64,000 nucleotides of DNA from Opitutaceae bacterium (GCA_041395105.1 JAWLBB010000001.1:1656294-1720293), one strand, 5' to 3'; positions 25,707 to 35,534 are shown, counted from the first letter of the stretch. Numbers and translations: made by a program. The notes: a model not told the origin generated them from the letters alone.

Positions 25707-27740
25707 TTGAACGACTATTTCAGCATTTTCGACACCGTCCTGATGGGCCTCTACGTGATGGCCCTGGTCGGGATGGCTTTTTACCTGAAGAAACGGGCGT
25801 CCGGCAGCCTGGAGGATTATCTGGTCGGCGGCCGCAGGATTCCCTGGTGGGCCATCGGAATATCGGGAACCGCCAGCTGGTTTGATCTGACCGGGACGGC
25901 GATCATTATCTCCTTTCTCTTCATGCTCGGTCCGCTCGGACTCTTCATCGAGTTCCGGGGGGGAGTGGGACTGGTGCTTCCGTTCATGATGATCATGATG
26001 GGCAAATGGCATCGCCGGTCCGGATGCCTGACCGTGGCGGAGTGGAATATTTTCCGATTCGGCGACGGCTGGGGCGGGCGTTTCGCACAGGTGAGCGCCG
26101 TGGTGGCCACCGTCCTCGGCACATTGGGGATGATCTCCTACCTCTTCTACGGAGTGGGGCAGTTCCTTTCGATGTTCCTGCCTTTCAGCCCCATGGTCTG
26201 TGCCCTCCTGTTGATCGGGGTGGCCTCGCTCTATACCATGGTCTCGGGCTTCTATGGGGTCATCTTCACCGACATCTTCCAGGCTTCGTTCATCATCGCA
26301 GCGGTGATCTATATCTCGCTGAGCGCATTCGGCCAGATCGAGAGTTTCGAGATGATTTCGGGGGAGGCGGCCCGGGTGACCGGAAACCCTGACTGGGGGC
26401 ATGCGGCGCCTCTCTGGCATACCGCCATGCCCAACGGCTACAAGGCCTACGAGTATCTCCTTCTCTTCGCGGCGTTCTACCTGCTGCGCAATGTGATCGG
26501 CGGGTTGGGAGTGGGCGCGGATCCCAAGTATTTCGGCGCCCGGTCCGATCGGGAGTGTGGCACCCTGTCTTTTCTCTGGGCCTGTGTTCTGGCGTTTCGC
26601 TGGCCGCTGATGATGGGGGTTGCCGCCATGGGTGTCCTCCTGGTGGGGAACCTTTTTCCCGACCTTGAGGCGCTGCCCCGGGCGTCCCTCCTGATCCGCG
26701 ATGCCTATCCCATGGTCGGTGCTTCGGGCTGGGGGGCATTGACGTCGGGCCTGGCCTACCATCCGGACCGGTTTGCCCCCGAATTGGTCCAGTCGCTACA
26801 GCAATTGCTGGGTGCGACGAATTTTCCGGAAAAGGTCAAGCTGCTGCACTATGACGGCGGGGTGAACGCCGAACAGATTCTGGCAGCTGTATTGAAACTG
26901 GCGATACCCCAGGGTTTCCGGGGGCTGCTCTTCATTTCCCTCGTCGCCGCTTCCATGTCGACTTTCGACAGCAATATCAACGTGGCCACGGGGGTGGTGG
27001 TTCGTGACATCTATCAGAAGTATCTGCGGCCGCGGGCCTCGACCAGGGAACTGATCTATGCCAGTTGGACCACCGTTGTTCTGCTGGTGGCCGCCAGTTT
27101 TGCCTTCGCGACCACCATCAGAAACATAAACGACATCTGGGCCTGGATCGTGATGGGGCTGACCACCGGTCTCCTCGCGCCCACGGTTCTTCGATTCTAC
27201 TGGTGGCGCTTCAACGGGACCGGTTACGGGATCGGCACCATTTCGGGGCTGGCCGCAGCCCTGATCCAGAGAGTCTGGTTCCGGGATGTGCATGAATTAT
27301 GGGGGTTTGTCATCGTATTGGCGGTGGGCGCCCTGGGAACAGTCCTGGGCACGCTCCTGAGCCGGCCGACCGATCGCGCCACCCTGACGGCGTTTTATCT
27401 GAAGACCCGTCCTTTCGGCTTCTGGGCCCCTCTGAAGAAGACACTGGGACTCTCGGACCGTCGGAAGATGGAGAAGGAGCATCGTTATGATCTGCTCGCG
27501 TTACCCTTCACCCTGACCTGGCAGGTCAGCCTTTACATGGCGGCGTTGCTCCTGGTCATCCACAACTGGACCGCCCTGGGCGTCACCCTTGGCATCCTGG
27601 TGGTCTCCGGACTGGGAGTCTATGGCTTCTGGTATCGGCAGCTTCCGGGCGGAAACACCTATGACGAATCGGAAACGACACCGACCCGATCCGCTTCCCA
27701 TCCACCCGATGTTGCCTCGCCCCGGATAGGACCTCCCTGA
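25707..27740 (+). CDS. Sodium:solute symporter (SSS family)
   Basis: 677 residues from a TTG at 25707; the internal ATG at 25743 would drop 12 residues. SSS features: LEDYLVGGRRIPWWAIGISGTASWFDLTG (the family's 'W ... G.S' segment, about 32-60), many membrane helices to about residue 520, and RGLLFISLVAASMSTFDSNINVATG near 405-429, the conserved helix that carries Na+ ligands. Two or more hydrophobic segments after residue 590 form an extended C-terminus. The substrate (sugar, amino acid or other solute) cannot be read from sequence. Solo gene between clpX and creBCD. Confidence 0.85.
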   Translation: MNDYFSIFDTVLMGLYVMALVGMAFYLKKRASGSLEDYLVGGRRIPWWAIGISGTASWFDLTGTAIIISFLFMLGPLGLFIEFRGGVGLVLPFMMIMMGKWHRRSGCLTVAEWNIFRFGDGWGGRFAQVSAVVATVLGTLGMISYLFYGVGQFLSMFLPFSPMVCALLLIGVASLYTMVSGFYGVIFTDIFQASFIIAAVIYISLSAFGQIESFEMISGEAARVTGNPDWGHAAPLWHTAMPNGYKAYEYLLLFAAFYLLRNVIGGLGVGADPKYFGARSDRECGTLSFLWACVLAFRWPLMMGVAAMGVLLVGNLFPDLEALPRASLLIRDAYPMVGASGWGALTSGLAYHPDRFAPELVQSLQQLLGATNFPEKVKLLHYDGGVNAEQILAAVLKLAIPQGFRGLLFISLVAASMSTFDSNINVATGVVVRDIYQKYLRPRASTRELIYASWTTVVLLVAASFAFATTIRNINDIWAWIVMGLTTGLLAPTVLRFYWWRFNGTGYGIGTISGLAAALIQRVWFRDVHELWGFVIVLAVGALGTVLGTLLSRPTDRATLTAFYLKTRPFGFWAPLKKTLGLSDRRKMEKEHRYDLLALPFTLTWQVSLYMAALLLVIHNWTALGVTLGILVVSGLGVYGFWYRQLPGGNTYDESETTPTRSASHPPDVASPRIGPP

Positions 27741-27863
27741 CGCGACCTCCGGTCGGCCCCTTGAATTCTGCGAAGTGACGAGAGCCGCGATGGACACAAT
27801 GGTCCCCAAATTGGCGCGAGCAGACCGGGTCTTGCGTTCGTTGGAAGTGCGGCCCATCAGTGG

Positions 27864-28565
27864 TTGGTGGCTTCAGTCGGTCGGAGAATACTTTTGGTCG
27901 AGGACGAGCGGTCGATCGCAGACACGGTTGCCTATGCGCTGCGCACGGAGGGCTTCGTGTCGGTCTGGGCGGCTACCGGAATGGAGGCGATGCGCCTCCT
28001 GGTTGAGCAGTCATTCGAAGTGGTCATCCTGGACGTGGGCCTGCCCGACATCGATGGCTTCGAGCTTTGTCGGCAGATCCGACAGCTGAGCGACCTGCCA
28101 ATCATCTTCCTGACGGCTCGGGGCGGCGAAATCGACCGCGTAGTCGGCCTCGAGATCGGTGCTGACGACTACCTGGCCAAGCCCTTCAGTCCCCGCGAAT
28201 TGACGGCCCGTCTGCGAGCGGTTCTGCGGCGTGGCAGGATCAGCACCACGGGAGATCAGGACACCGGGTCGATCCGAGGATTTCACGTGGATGCACATCG
28301 GCGCCGGATCCACTATGCGGGTCGTCCCCTCGATTTAACGCCGAGTGAATATCGGTTGGTCGTTGCCTTGGTCGCCCGGCCGGGGCGGGTCTTCTCCCGG
28401 GAGGAATTGATGCAACTGGCCTGGGAAGATCCCGGTGCGAGCATGGATCGGACGGTCGACGCACATATCAAGGCGATTCGGGCCAAGGTTCGGGCAGTTG
28501 AACCGGAGGCTGATCCGATCGAGACACGAAGGGGCTTCGGATATGCCTTGAGGGCGCCGGAATGA
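27864..28565 (+). CDS. creB: OmpR-family response regulator, CreB-like
   Basis: 233 residues; TTG start at 27864, with GTG 27867 as an alternative. The receiver domain is ILLVEDERSIADTV with phospho-acceptor D57 (VVILDVGLPDIDG), LTARGG and the conserved Lys in DYLAKPFSPREL. The C-terminal winged helix (about 135-230) ends IETRRGFGYALRAPE. The name rests mainly on the two following genes, a CreC-like kinase joined by an ATGA overlap and then CreD. In E. coli CreBC responds to carbon/fermentation state and cell-wall stress. No TTCAC-N6-TTCAC cre tag was found upstream, so binding specificity may differ. Confidence 0.85.
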   Translation: MVASVGRRILLVEDERSIADTVAYALRTEGFVSVWAATGMEAMRLLVEQSFEVVILDVGLPDIDGFELCRQIRQLSDLPIIFLTARGGEIDRVVGLEIGADDYLAKPFSPRELTARLRAVLRRGRISTTGDQDTGSIRGFHVDAHRRRIHYAGRPLDLTPSEYRLVVALVARPGRVFSREELMQLAWEDPGASMDRTVDAHIKAIRAKVRAVEPEADPIETRRGFGYALRAPE

Positions 28566-30001
28566 GTCTTCGACTTCGCCTGATCCTGGTTCTTCTTGCC
28601 GTATACACGGTTGGAGGCTACGTGCTCATCCGGCAGGCTCTGCATGAGATCGAACCGCGCTACCTCGAAGGTATCGAGGAGTCGTTGGTCGACACCTCGG
28701 CACTCCTGGCCTCGCTGGTGGAGGTCACGACGCGCGAGGGTTCGGTGAGTGATCACTCGCTGGCTGAGACCGTCGATCGGGCGGTGGCCCGAGGCCTGAA
28801 TGCCGACATCTTCGGGTTTCGGAAGGAGTCACTCGGGCTCCGATTCTATCTGACCGACGAGAACGGTAGGGTCCTCTACCATTCCGAACGAAGGGATTGG
28901 GTCGGGGCGGACTTCTCGCGTTGGAATGATGTCCATCGAACGCTTCAGGGTGCCTACGGTGCAAGGGCCACCCGGGATGACCCGGATGATCCGGCTACGG
29001 TGGTTCTTTATGTGGCATCACCGGTCCGCGTGGACGGAAAGATTGCCGGAGTCCTCACGGTAGGAAAGCCGACTTCAAGCGTGTCTGTATTCGTTGCGAC
29101 GGCGCGTCGGAAGATCATCTGGGGAGCCATCATCGGTGGGTTCGTCCTCTTGGCGCTCCTGCTTCTCGTGGCCGGCTGGGTGGTCACTCCCCTCGAGAAA
29201 CTCACTGCGTATGCCCGAAGAGTGCGCGACGGACGCAAGGCCACCCCTCCGGTCCTGCCGGGAAAAACCCTGAGCGGACTTGGCCGGGCCTTTGACGAAA
29301 TGCGGGAGGCGCTGGACGGGCGTCAGTATGTGGCCCGGACCCTGCAGACGCTGACCCACGCGATCAAGACCCCGTTGACTGCGATTCGCGGAGCGGCCGA
29401 GTTGTTGAAGGAGCCCATGACCGAGCCGGATCGGGAGGTCTTTCTCGAGCAGATCCTTGAAGGGACGGAGCGGATCCGGCGGACCGTGGATCGGATGCTT
29501 CCCTTGGCGGACCTCGAGTCGCGCCAGGAATTGGGACCGGCTGCTCCGGTGGATCTTGAGTCTGTCATCCGGGAATCAGTCGACGAGCGGCGGCCGGATT
29601 TCAATGCTCGCGGCATCCGTGTGATCGAAGATCTGGTTCCGGGCCTCACCGTGGTCGGCGATCGGCTTCTGCTGGGTGAGGCGATCGGCAATCTTCTGTC
29701 GAACAGCCTTGATTTCGGTCCTGCCGGCAGTCGGATTGAACTGCACTTGAGGCGGGAAGGTGGCGATGCCGTGGTGGATATTCTTGATGAAGGCCCCGGG
29801 TTGCCGGATTACGCTCTCGAGCGGGTCTTTGATCGATTTTTCTCATTGCCGCGGCCCGGAGGAGGGGACCGCAGTTCGGGTCTGGGATTGAGCCTGGTGT
29901 CCGAGATCGCCAAGCTGCATGGAGGCGTGGTGACGCTTCGAAACCGTGAGCCGGCCGGGGCGGTGGCCCGTCTTGTTCTGCCGCTGGATCCAAAGCGTTG
30001 A
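28562..30001 (+). CDS. creC: Sensor histidine kinase, CreC-like
   Basis: 479 residues. First membrane helix about 7-27, a periplasmic sensor region (30-185) with a dCache/sCache-like LRFYLTDENGRVLYHSE segment, a second helix about 186-208, and then a HAMP-like linker. The H-box is LTHAIKTPLTAIRGAAELL with H266. The ATPase N-box is GNLLSNSLDFGPAGSRI, followed by DEGPGLPDYALERVFDRFF and GLGLSLVSEIAKLHGG. ATG 28562 overlaps the regulator stop (ATGA), and its own stop lies about 65 nt before creD. The periplasmic layout matches E. coli CreC. Confidence 0.88.
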   Translation: MSLRLRLILVLLAVYTVGGYVLIRQALHEIEPRYLEGIEESLVDTSALLASLVEVTTREGSVSDHSLAETVDRAVARGLNADIFGFRKESLGLRFYLTDENGRVLYHSERRDWVGADFSRWNDVHRTLQGAYGARATRDDPDDPATVVLYVASPVRVDGKIAGVLTVGKPTSSVSVFVATARRKIIWGAIIGGFVLLALLLLVAGWVVTPLEKLTAYARRVRDGRKATPPVLPGKTLSGLGRAFDEMREALDGRQYVARTLQTLTHAIKTPLTAIRGAAELLKEPMTEPDREVFLEQILEGTERIRRTVDRMLPLADLESRQELGPAAPVDLESVIRESVDERRPDFNARGIRVIEDLVPGLTVVGDRLLLGEAIGNLLSNSLDFGPAGSRIELHLRREGGDAVVDILDEGPGLPDYALERVFDRFFSLPRPGGGDRSSGLGLSLVSEIAKLHGGVVTLRNREPAGAVARLVLPLDPKR

Positions 30002-30066
30002 TTTCTTCACCGATTCTTCATCCGGCCCGCATCAACGATTCACAGGGATGGGGTAGACTTGACCCC

Positions 30067-31497
30067 ATGGAAATCAAGCCGCCGTCTCCCCCCCTTAAGA
30101 AGGCGAAAGGTGCGCGCTTCCGCGTAATCCTCAAGAGCGCCACAATCGTCACCCTGATCCTTCTCCTGCACGTTCCGCTCATGTTGGTGCGGGGAACGTT
30201 GAGTGAGCGTCGGGCCTACCGGGACCGCGCGGTCGCCTCGATTGCGGAGGCATGGGGAGGTAACCAGACGGTTACCGGGCCGCTCCTGGCCATCCCCGTG
30301 ATCTGGACCGAGTCGGCGGAGAGCCGCCTTGTGGTGGATGGAGTCGTGCACCGAAGCGGGAATCCCATTGAAGTGGAAGGAAGCCTTTTCCTGCTTCCGG
30401 CCTCGCTCAAGGTCGATGGCTTGGTGGAGACGTCGATTCGATACCGCGGTATTTTCGAGACGGCGGTCTATCAGAGCACGCTTTCGTTGACCGGAAGTTT
30501 CAATCCGGCCGATCCGGCGCTTGCCGAATCGGACTGCAGGTTGGATTGGGGCAGGGCACGCCTTGTCTTCGGTCTGTCGGACCTTCGGGGTATCTCCGAA
30601 CCTCCCGGCCTAGTGATGAACGGAGTTGCCGGTACTTTCTCGCCTGACAGCGGTCTCGAGAAGATGGGTCTGGGGATTTCCGCGCCAATCGGGGAAAAGA
30701 TGCCCGACGGCGAACTCGTCTTCGAGATTGAACTCGCCTTCCGGGGCAGCGGCGGATTGTCGTTTGTGCCCATGGCAGCGGAGAACACGGTGGTGCTTTC
30801 GGGGAATTGGCCGACTCCCGGATTTCGCGGTTCAAGTCTGCCTGCCCAGCGGAAGATCACGGATGCCGGGTTCTCGGCCGGTTGGGGAGTATCGTCATTC
30901 GGACGACCGTTCCCCCAGTCATGGACGGACCGTTCCGAGGCGAACCTGTCCAATTGGCATGCGCTTGGCCGGTCTTCCTTCGGGGTGGACCTGATCACAC
31001 CGATAGATGCCTACCGGACGGTCGAGCGTTCCTTGAAATACGGTGTTCTATTCTTCGTCCTCATCTTTACGGTGTTTTTCCTCTTCGAGGTTGTCGCTCG
31101 TGTGCGGGTACATCCGTTTCAGTACCTGCTCGTCGGCGCGGCGCTCTGCCTCTTCTACCTGGGCTTTCTCTCCCTTGGGGAGATTCTCGGTCAAGGCGTG
31201 GCCTATCTTCTTTCGGCGCTGGCCTGCATCACGATGATTACGCTGTACACCATCAGTGTCCTGCGTGGCGGTGGACGGAGCATCTACGTGGCGACCGGGC
31301 TCGGTGCCACCTACCTATGTCTCTATATTGTCCTGCGATTGGAAGATTTTGCCCTCCTCGCGGGAACGGTCGCGCTCTTCGCCGCGCTCTCGCTTGTGAT
31401 GTTCGTCACCCGCCGGATCGACTGGTATGGCCTGGAGAACTCCGGTGCGGCGCATCCGGAGGGTCCTCGTCCAGTGAGCGGGGCGAACCGGCCTTGA
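30067..31497 (+). CDS. creD: Inner membrane protein CreD
   Basis: 476 residues from ATG 30067 (MEIKPPSPPLKKAKGARF). A TTG at 29998, overlapping creC, opens the same frame but adds a non-homologous leader. One N-terminal helix (about 27-45) is followed by a long periplasmic domain with the CreD block TVTGPLLAIPV. About six C-terminal helices follow (FFVLIFTVFFLFEVVA ... LVGAALCLFYLGFLSLGE). The segment RSLKYGVLFFVLIFTVFFLFE is the conserved CreD signature. In Aeromonas and E. coli CreD is the main target of CreBC and is linked to beta-lactam and colicin responses. Its place as third gene after creB and creC fixes the identity. Confidence 0.9.
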   Translation: MEIKPPSPPLKKAKGARFRVILKSATIVTLILLLHVPLMLVRGTLSERRAYRDRAVASIAEAWGGNQTVTGPLLAIPVIWTESAESRLVVDGVVHRSGNPIEVEGSLFLLPASLKVDGLVETSIRYRGIFETAVYQSTLSLTGSFNPADPALAESDCRLDWGRARLVFGLSDLRGISEPPGLVMNGVAGTFSPDSGLEKMGLGISAPIGEKMPDGELVFEIELAFRGSGGLSFVPMAAENTVVLSGNWPTPGFRGSSLPAQRKITDAGFSAGWGVSSFGRPFPQSWTDRSEANLSNWHALGRSSFGVDLITPIDAYRTVERSLKYGVLFFVLIFTVFFLFEVVARVRVHPFQYLLVGAALCLFYLGFLSLGEILGQGVAYLLSALACITMITLYTISVLRGGGRSIYVATGLGATYLCLYIVLRLEDFALLAGTVALFAALSLVMFVTRRIDWYGLENSGAAHPEGPRPVSGANRP

Positions 31498-31630
31498 TTG
31501 GCCTGGATCCGAAGGGCGCGATCTGTCTGAGGGGCGTGCGCACTCATGTCCACCGTGACGGACACCTGCGATTCAGCAGCCCGGAACGCAATGGCGACGG
31601 CGGCGGTGGTTGCCGGCTCGATGGTCCGGG

Positions 31631-32704
31631 TTACCAGATGCCGTATTCGCCCTTTTTCAGGGACAGGGCGAAGGCGACGAGGAGTCGGACACAGTTTTCG
31701 ACGTCGTTGAGATCGCAGATTTCACTCGGGGTGTGCATGTAGCGTAGGGGGATGGAGACAAGGCCGGTGGCCACGCCGCCCCGGCTGATCTGGATGGCGC
31801 GGGCATCGGTGCCTGTTGCCCGCGGATCCGCCTCGATCTGGATCGGGATTTTCTCCTTCTCCGCGCAGGCCAGCAGACGGTCGAAGACCCACGGGTTGAT
31901 GTTGGCTCCCCGGCAGATCATCGGTCCGCCGCCCAGGTTGAATTCGCCGAACCGGCGGTGATCGCAGTCCGGATGATCAGTGGCGTGGGCGACATCGACT
32001 GCCACGGCGACGTGGGGTTTGACGGAATAAGCGGTGACGGTGGCTCCGCGGACGCCGATTTCCTCCTGGGCCGTGGCCACCGAGACCACCCGGGCCCTGA
32101 GCGCCTTCTGCACCTTGGCCAGTCGTATGAGGGTTTCTCCGATTACGTAGGCGCCGGCCTTGTTGTCGATGGCCCGGGCGGTGATCTTCGACCCGTGGAG
32201 GAGCTCGAAATCGTGGTCGTAAGTCGCCACATCGCCGATGGAAACCCGGTTGAGGGCGTCCTTCCGGTCGGCGGCGCCGATATCGATCCACATCTCGTGA
32301 ATCTGGGGAACCTTCCTGCGCTCATCGGCATCGAGCAGGTGAACGGCGCGTTTGCCGGTGACGCCGTTGATCAGGCCGTTGCGGGTGCAGATGCGGACCC
32401 GTCGTCCGGGAATGATGATCCGGTCGTGACCGCCGATCGTGTCGAAGTAAAGGAATCCCTTCTTGCTGACGTGCCGGATGATCAGTCCGAGTTCATCGTA
32501 GTGACCGGCCAGCATGAGGACGGGGTCTCCTTTCAGGTTCACCGAGGCGATGCGATTGCCCATCGTGTCCTTCTCGTAGAGTTCGGCCGAGGGTGATACA
32601 TGGCGGTCAAAGACGGCCTGGGCCTCGGCCTCGTAGCCGGAGGGGCTTCGGGCATTGAGAAGCTGGACGAGGAATTCCGGGGCTTTTTCGGTCGATTTGC
32701 GCAT
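31631..32704 (-). CDS. M42 family metallopeptidase (glutamyl aminopeptidase / deblocking aminopeptidase-like)
   Basis: 357 residues, normal M42 length. Dinuclear-metal aminopeptidase that forms large tetrahedral complexes in the cytoplasm. Metal ligands and the catalytic Glu are recognisable: H in LAGHYDELGLI, D in AIDNKAGAY, the EE pair in VATAQEEIGVRGA, D in AVAVDVAHATD, and H in RYMHTPSEICDL. NLGGGPMICRGANINPWV is also typical. ATG 32704 lies 85 bp from the hisA start on the other strand, so the promoters are divergent. Substrate not determined. Confidence 0.93.
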   Translation of the reverse strand: MRKSTEKAPEFLVQLLNARSPSGYEAEAQAVFDRHVSPSAELYEKDTMGNRIASVNLKGDPVLMLAGHYDELGLIIRHVSKKGFLYFDTIGGHDRIIIPGRRVRICTRNGLINGVTGKRAVHLLDADERRKVPQIHEMWIDIGAADRKDALNRVSIGDVATYDHDFELLHGSKITARAIDNKAGAYVIGETLIRLAKVQKALRARVVSVATAQEEIGVRGATVTAYSVKPHVAVAVDVAHATDHPDCDHRRFGEFNLGGGPMICRGANINPWVFDRLLACAEKEKIPIQIEADPRATGTDARAIQISRGGVATGLVSIPLRYMHTPSEICDLNDVENCVRLLVAFALSLKKGEYGIW

Positions 32705-32789
32705 GGGTCCTTTATGGCAGTGGCCCGGTGCGGAGGGAAGATCATCTTTTTTTCCTTCACCTCATCGCCCGGTTCTGCGGAAGTATGGG

Positions 32790-33518
32790 ATGATCATTTA
32801 TCCGGCTATCGACCTGAAGGGCGGCCGCTGTGTCCGGCTCGAACAGGGGCGGGCGGAAGCGGCGACCACCTACGAAGAGGACCCGGGAAGGGTGGCGCAT
32901 CGGTTTGCGGAAGTCGGGGCGGAGTGGATCCATTGTGTGGATCTGGACGGGGCTTTCTCCGGCGAACCGAAAAACTGGCTTGGCGTGGAGCGCATTCTCC
33001 ATGCCGGAGTCAAGGTGCAGCTCGGCGGTGGCATCCGTGACGAAGCGATGGTTGGCCGGATTCTCGAGGCGGGTGTATCGCGGATCGTCCTGGGGACGCG
33101 TGCCAGCGAGGATGAAGCATTTGTCCGGAGGGTGGTGGCTCTTTTTGGGGACAGGGTCGCGGTGGGCATCGATGCGAGGGATGGCTTCGTGGCCGTCCGC
33201 GGCTGGGTCGAGGAGACGAGCCAGATTGCGGTGGATCTGGCGTTGCGGATGGTTGATGCAGGTGTCTCGACGCTCATCTACACCGACATCGCCACCGACG
33301 GCATGATGACCGGACCCAATTTCGACGCGCTCGAAACCCTGCTGGCGACGGTTTCCTGCGGGGTTATTGCGTCGGGAGGGGTCAGCAAAATCTTGGATAT
33401 TGAGAACCTGGCCGCGTTGGCCGAGCGTTACGAAAATCTCGTCGGTGTCATTACCGGCAAAGCCCTCTACGAAAAGAAACTCGACCTGGCCGAGGCCATC
33501 CGCGTGACGGGTCACTGA
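32790..33518 (+). CDS. hisA: Phosphoribosylformimino-5-aminoimidazole carboxamide ribotide isomerase
   Basis: 242 residues from ATG 32790 (MIIYPAIDLKGGRCVRL), with GGAAG about 6 nt upstream. TIM-barrel isomerase of histidine biosynthesis. The catalytic acid/base pair is the Asp in PAIDLKGG (D8) and the Asp in TDIATDGMMTGPNF. The phosphate-binding loops are LGGGIRD and VIASGGVSKI. It is a lone his gene here; no hisF/hisH neighbours are visible, so the his pathway is scattered in this genome. Convergent with the Lpd-like gene, with 19 nt between stops. Confidence 0.96.
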   Translation: MIIYPAIDLKGGRCVRLEQGRAEAATTYEEDPGRVAHRFAEVGAEWIHCVDLDGAFSGEPKNWLGVERILHAGVKVQLGGGIRDEAMVGRILEAGVSRIVLGTRASEDEAFVRRVVALFGDRVAVGIDARDGFVAVRGWVEETSQIAVDLALRMVDAGVSTLIYTDIATDGMMTGPNFDALETLLATVSCGVIASGGVSKILDIENLAALAERYENLVGVITGKALYEKKLDLAEAIRVTGH

Positions 33519-33537
33519 CCGTGGCCGATCGGCCGGT

Positions 33538-34926
33538 TCAGATCCCGCCGACCTGTTCGACGATTTCCTCGAGCGGGTAGGTGATGATTTCGGCGAGGGT
33601 GGGGTGGTACCAGGGGGCCTTCAGCATGTCGGCGGCGGTCCCGTTCATGACGATGACCGGTCCGAAGATGTGGATCAGCTCCCCGGCGTCCCTGCCGACG
33701 ATTTCCGCACCGAGGATGCGACCGTAGTTGCGGTCCGCCAGGACCTTCACGTAGCCGTATCTGGCTTCCATCAGGATGGACTTGCCGTGGTCATCGAAAG
33801 GATAACTCGCGCTGATGTAGTCGATCCCCTGCGCGTCGAGTTCGGTCGCCTTCAGGCCGACGCAGGCCAATGGGGGGTCGGTGAAGACAATGTCGATCTG
33901 TTTGCTGTAGTCGACCGGTTCCACCGCCTTTCCAAAGGCATGCCTGACCGCGATTTCCGCCTGGGCGATCGCGATATGGACGATCTCGTTGGGTCCGGCG
34001 CAATCGCCGGCCGCATAGATGTGCGGGACGCTGGTCTGTTGGCAGGGGTTGGTCCGGATCTGGCCGCCGTCCAGGAGGTCGACACCGGCCGCTTCGAGGT
34101 TCAGTCCCCTGGTATTGGGCTCGCGACCCAGGGCATTGAAGAGATGAAGGGCGCGGCGGACCCTCGGTTGACCGGCCTCGGTGAAGCGCACCGTGTATTC
34201 ACTGCCGTCAAATCCGATTTCCTTCAACTGGGTTCCGGTGAGCAGTTCGATGCCGTCGTCGCGCAGGGCGGTCTCGATGACGGATGCCGATTCCGCGGAG
34301 TGGTGACTGAGGATATGAGGGCTGCGCTGGATCAGGGTGACCCGTGAACCCATCCGGACGAGAAACTGGGACAACTCGGCGGCGACGATTCCGCCTCCGA
34401 GGACGATGACGCTCTCGGGAACGAAATCGAGGTCCAGGACATCGTCGCTGGTCCAGGCCTTGGAATCCCGCAAACCGGGAACCGGCGGGGTGCTGACCAC
34501 CGATCCGGTGCCGATGAGGAACCGGTCGGCCGTCAGGTGCTGCCCGTCGGAGAGTTGGATTTCATTCGGGCCGACAAAGCGTGCATAGGCCCGATAGACA
34601 TCGTATTTCCCGCCGTTGATCTGCCGCGCCCGGTAGTCGGCGAATTCTCCGATGATGCGGCGCTTGCGTTCCGCAACCCGCTTCATGTCGGGCATGGCCG
34701 AGGGAATCCTCAGGCCGAGGCGCTCTCCCTTCTGGGCCTGGTGGAGAACCTCGGCCACGTGGAGGAGGGTCTTGGACGGCATGCAGCCGCGAAGAATGCA
34801 GAGTCCGCCCAGTTCGGGAGCACCGTCAATTACGGCGACACTGGCGGCATATTCGCAGGCGGCGCGGGCGCCATTATAGCCTGCGCTTCCGCCGCCGATG
34901 GCGATGAAATCGTAGTGTCTGGTCAT
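33538..34926 (-). CDS. FAD-dependent pyridine nucleotide-disulfide oxidoreductase (dihydrolipoyl dehydrogenase-like)
   Basis: 462 residues. FAD-binding IAIGGGSAGYNGARAA, then the redox-active disulfide in LGGLCILRGCMPSKTLL (Cys-x4-Cys, class I arrangement). The NAD(P) Rossmann loop is VIVLGGGIVAAELSQFL, the second FAD motif is IYAAGDCAGPNEIVHIAI, and the C-terminal interface domain follows. The final active-site His-Glu pair expected in Lpd is replaced by KAPWYHPTLAEIITYPLEE, where HPTxxE is the equivalent. It could be a lipoamide dehydrogenase, mercuric reductase-like or soluble transhydrogenase paralogue. The absence of 2-oxoacid dehydrogenase genes nearby leaves this open. Confidence 0.85.
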   Translation of the reverse strand: MTRHYDFIAIGGGSAGYNGARAACEYAASVAVIDGAPELGGLCILRGCMPSKTLLHVAEVLHQAQKGERLGLRIPSAMPDMKRVAERKRRIIGEFADYRARQINGGKYDVYRAYARFVGPNEIQLSDGQHLTADRFLIGTGSVVSTPPVPGLRDSKAWTSDDVLDLDFVPESVIVLGGGIVAAELSQFLVRMGSRVTLIQRSPHILSHHSAESASVIETALRDDGIELLTGTQLKEIGFDGSEYTVRFTEAGQPRVRRALHLFNALGREPNTRGLNLEAAGVDLLDGGQIRTNPCQQTSVPHIYAAGDCAGPNEIVHIAIAQAEIAVRHAFGKAVEPVDYSKQIDIVFTDPPLACVGLKATELDAQGIDYISASYPFDDHGKSILMEARYGYVKVLADRNYGRILGAEIVGRDAGELIHIFGPVIVMNGTAADMLKAPWYHPTLAEIITYPLEEIVEQVGGI

Positions 34927-34937
34927 GGTTCAGTCTT

Positions 34938-35489
34938 CTAGATGAGGTCCGGAACGCAGATGGAGGTGGCCACCTGATCCGCGGTGAATTCGGACTCGAG
35001 CAACTCCACCAGGGTCAGGCCGAAGTCGAGGGCGGTGCCCGCACCGCGAGAGGTCACGATATTGCCGTCGATCACGACCGGCGCATCCTCGATGATCTCC
35101 GGCAACTCATCGGCCACGCCGAAGTGAGCGGTGTAGCGGCGGCCGGTGAGCAAGCCGGCATCGAGCAGGACCGTGGGAGCCGCACAGATGGCAGCGACCA
35201 GTCGGCCGGACTCCGCCTGTGTCTTGAGAAGCTCAATGACCCTGCTCTCAGCCCGCACCTCCTTCACCCCCGGGCCGCCGGGAATGACGATCGCGTCAAA
35301 GCTGCCGGAAACCTCGGACAGGAGCATGTCCGCCTCAAGAACGATGCCGTTGCGACCGGTCAGGCGTCGGCTGTCGGTGATGGAGGCGACGGTCACCTGG
35401 ATTCCGGCCCGGCGCAGCACGTCAATCGGGGCGACCGCCTCGAGTTCCTCCACTCCGTTTCCCACAATAATGAGTGCCGTTTTTGTCAT
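34938..35489 (-). CDS. DJ-1/PfpI family protein (YajL-like)
   Basis: 183 residues. The flavodoxin-like DJ-1 fold is recognisable from GVEELEAVAPIDVLRRAGIQVTVASI, DAIVIPGGPGVKEV and the nucleophile-elbow Cys, C102 in AAICAAPTVLLDAG. The Glu partner is in GVEELEA (about E14-E15). DJ-1/YajL proteins protect against oxidative or glyoxal-type stress; activity claims for the family are disputed. It starts 12 nt upstream of the Lpd-like gene's ATG boundary on the same strand, so the two probably form a redox-stress operon. Confidence 0.9.
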   Translation of the reverse strand: MTKTALIIVGNGVEELEAVAPIDVLRRAGIQVTVASITDSRRLTGRNGIVLEADMLLSEVSGSFDAIVIPGGPGVKEVRAESRVIELLKTQAESGRLVAAICAAPTVLLDAGLLTGRRYTAHFGVADELPEIIEDAPVVIDGNIVTSRGAGTALDFGLTLVELLESEFTADQVATSICVPDLI

Positions 35490-35534
35490 GGGACATCATT
35501 TGACTTGATAAGGGGTCATCTCAAGTTTTTCTGC

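Noticed and set aside
35124..35534. N-terminal extension of the epimerase into the DJ-1 gene
   Set aside because: Antisense translation of a conserved gene; the GTG at 35535 starts just before the Rossmann motif.
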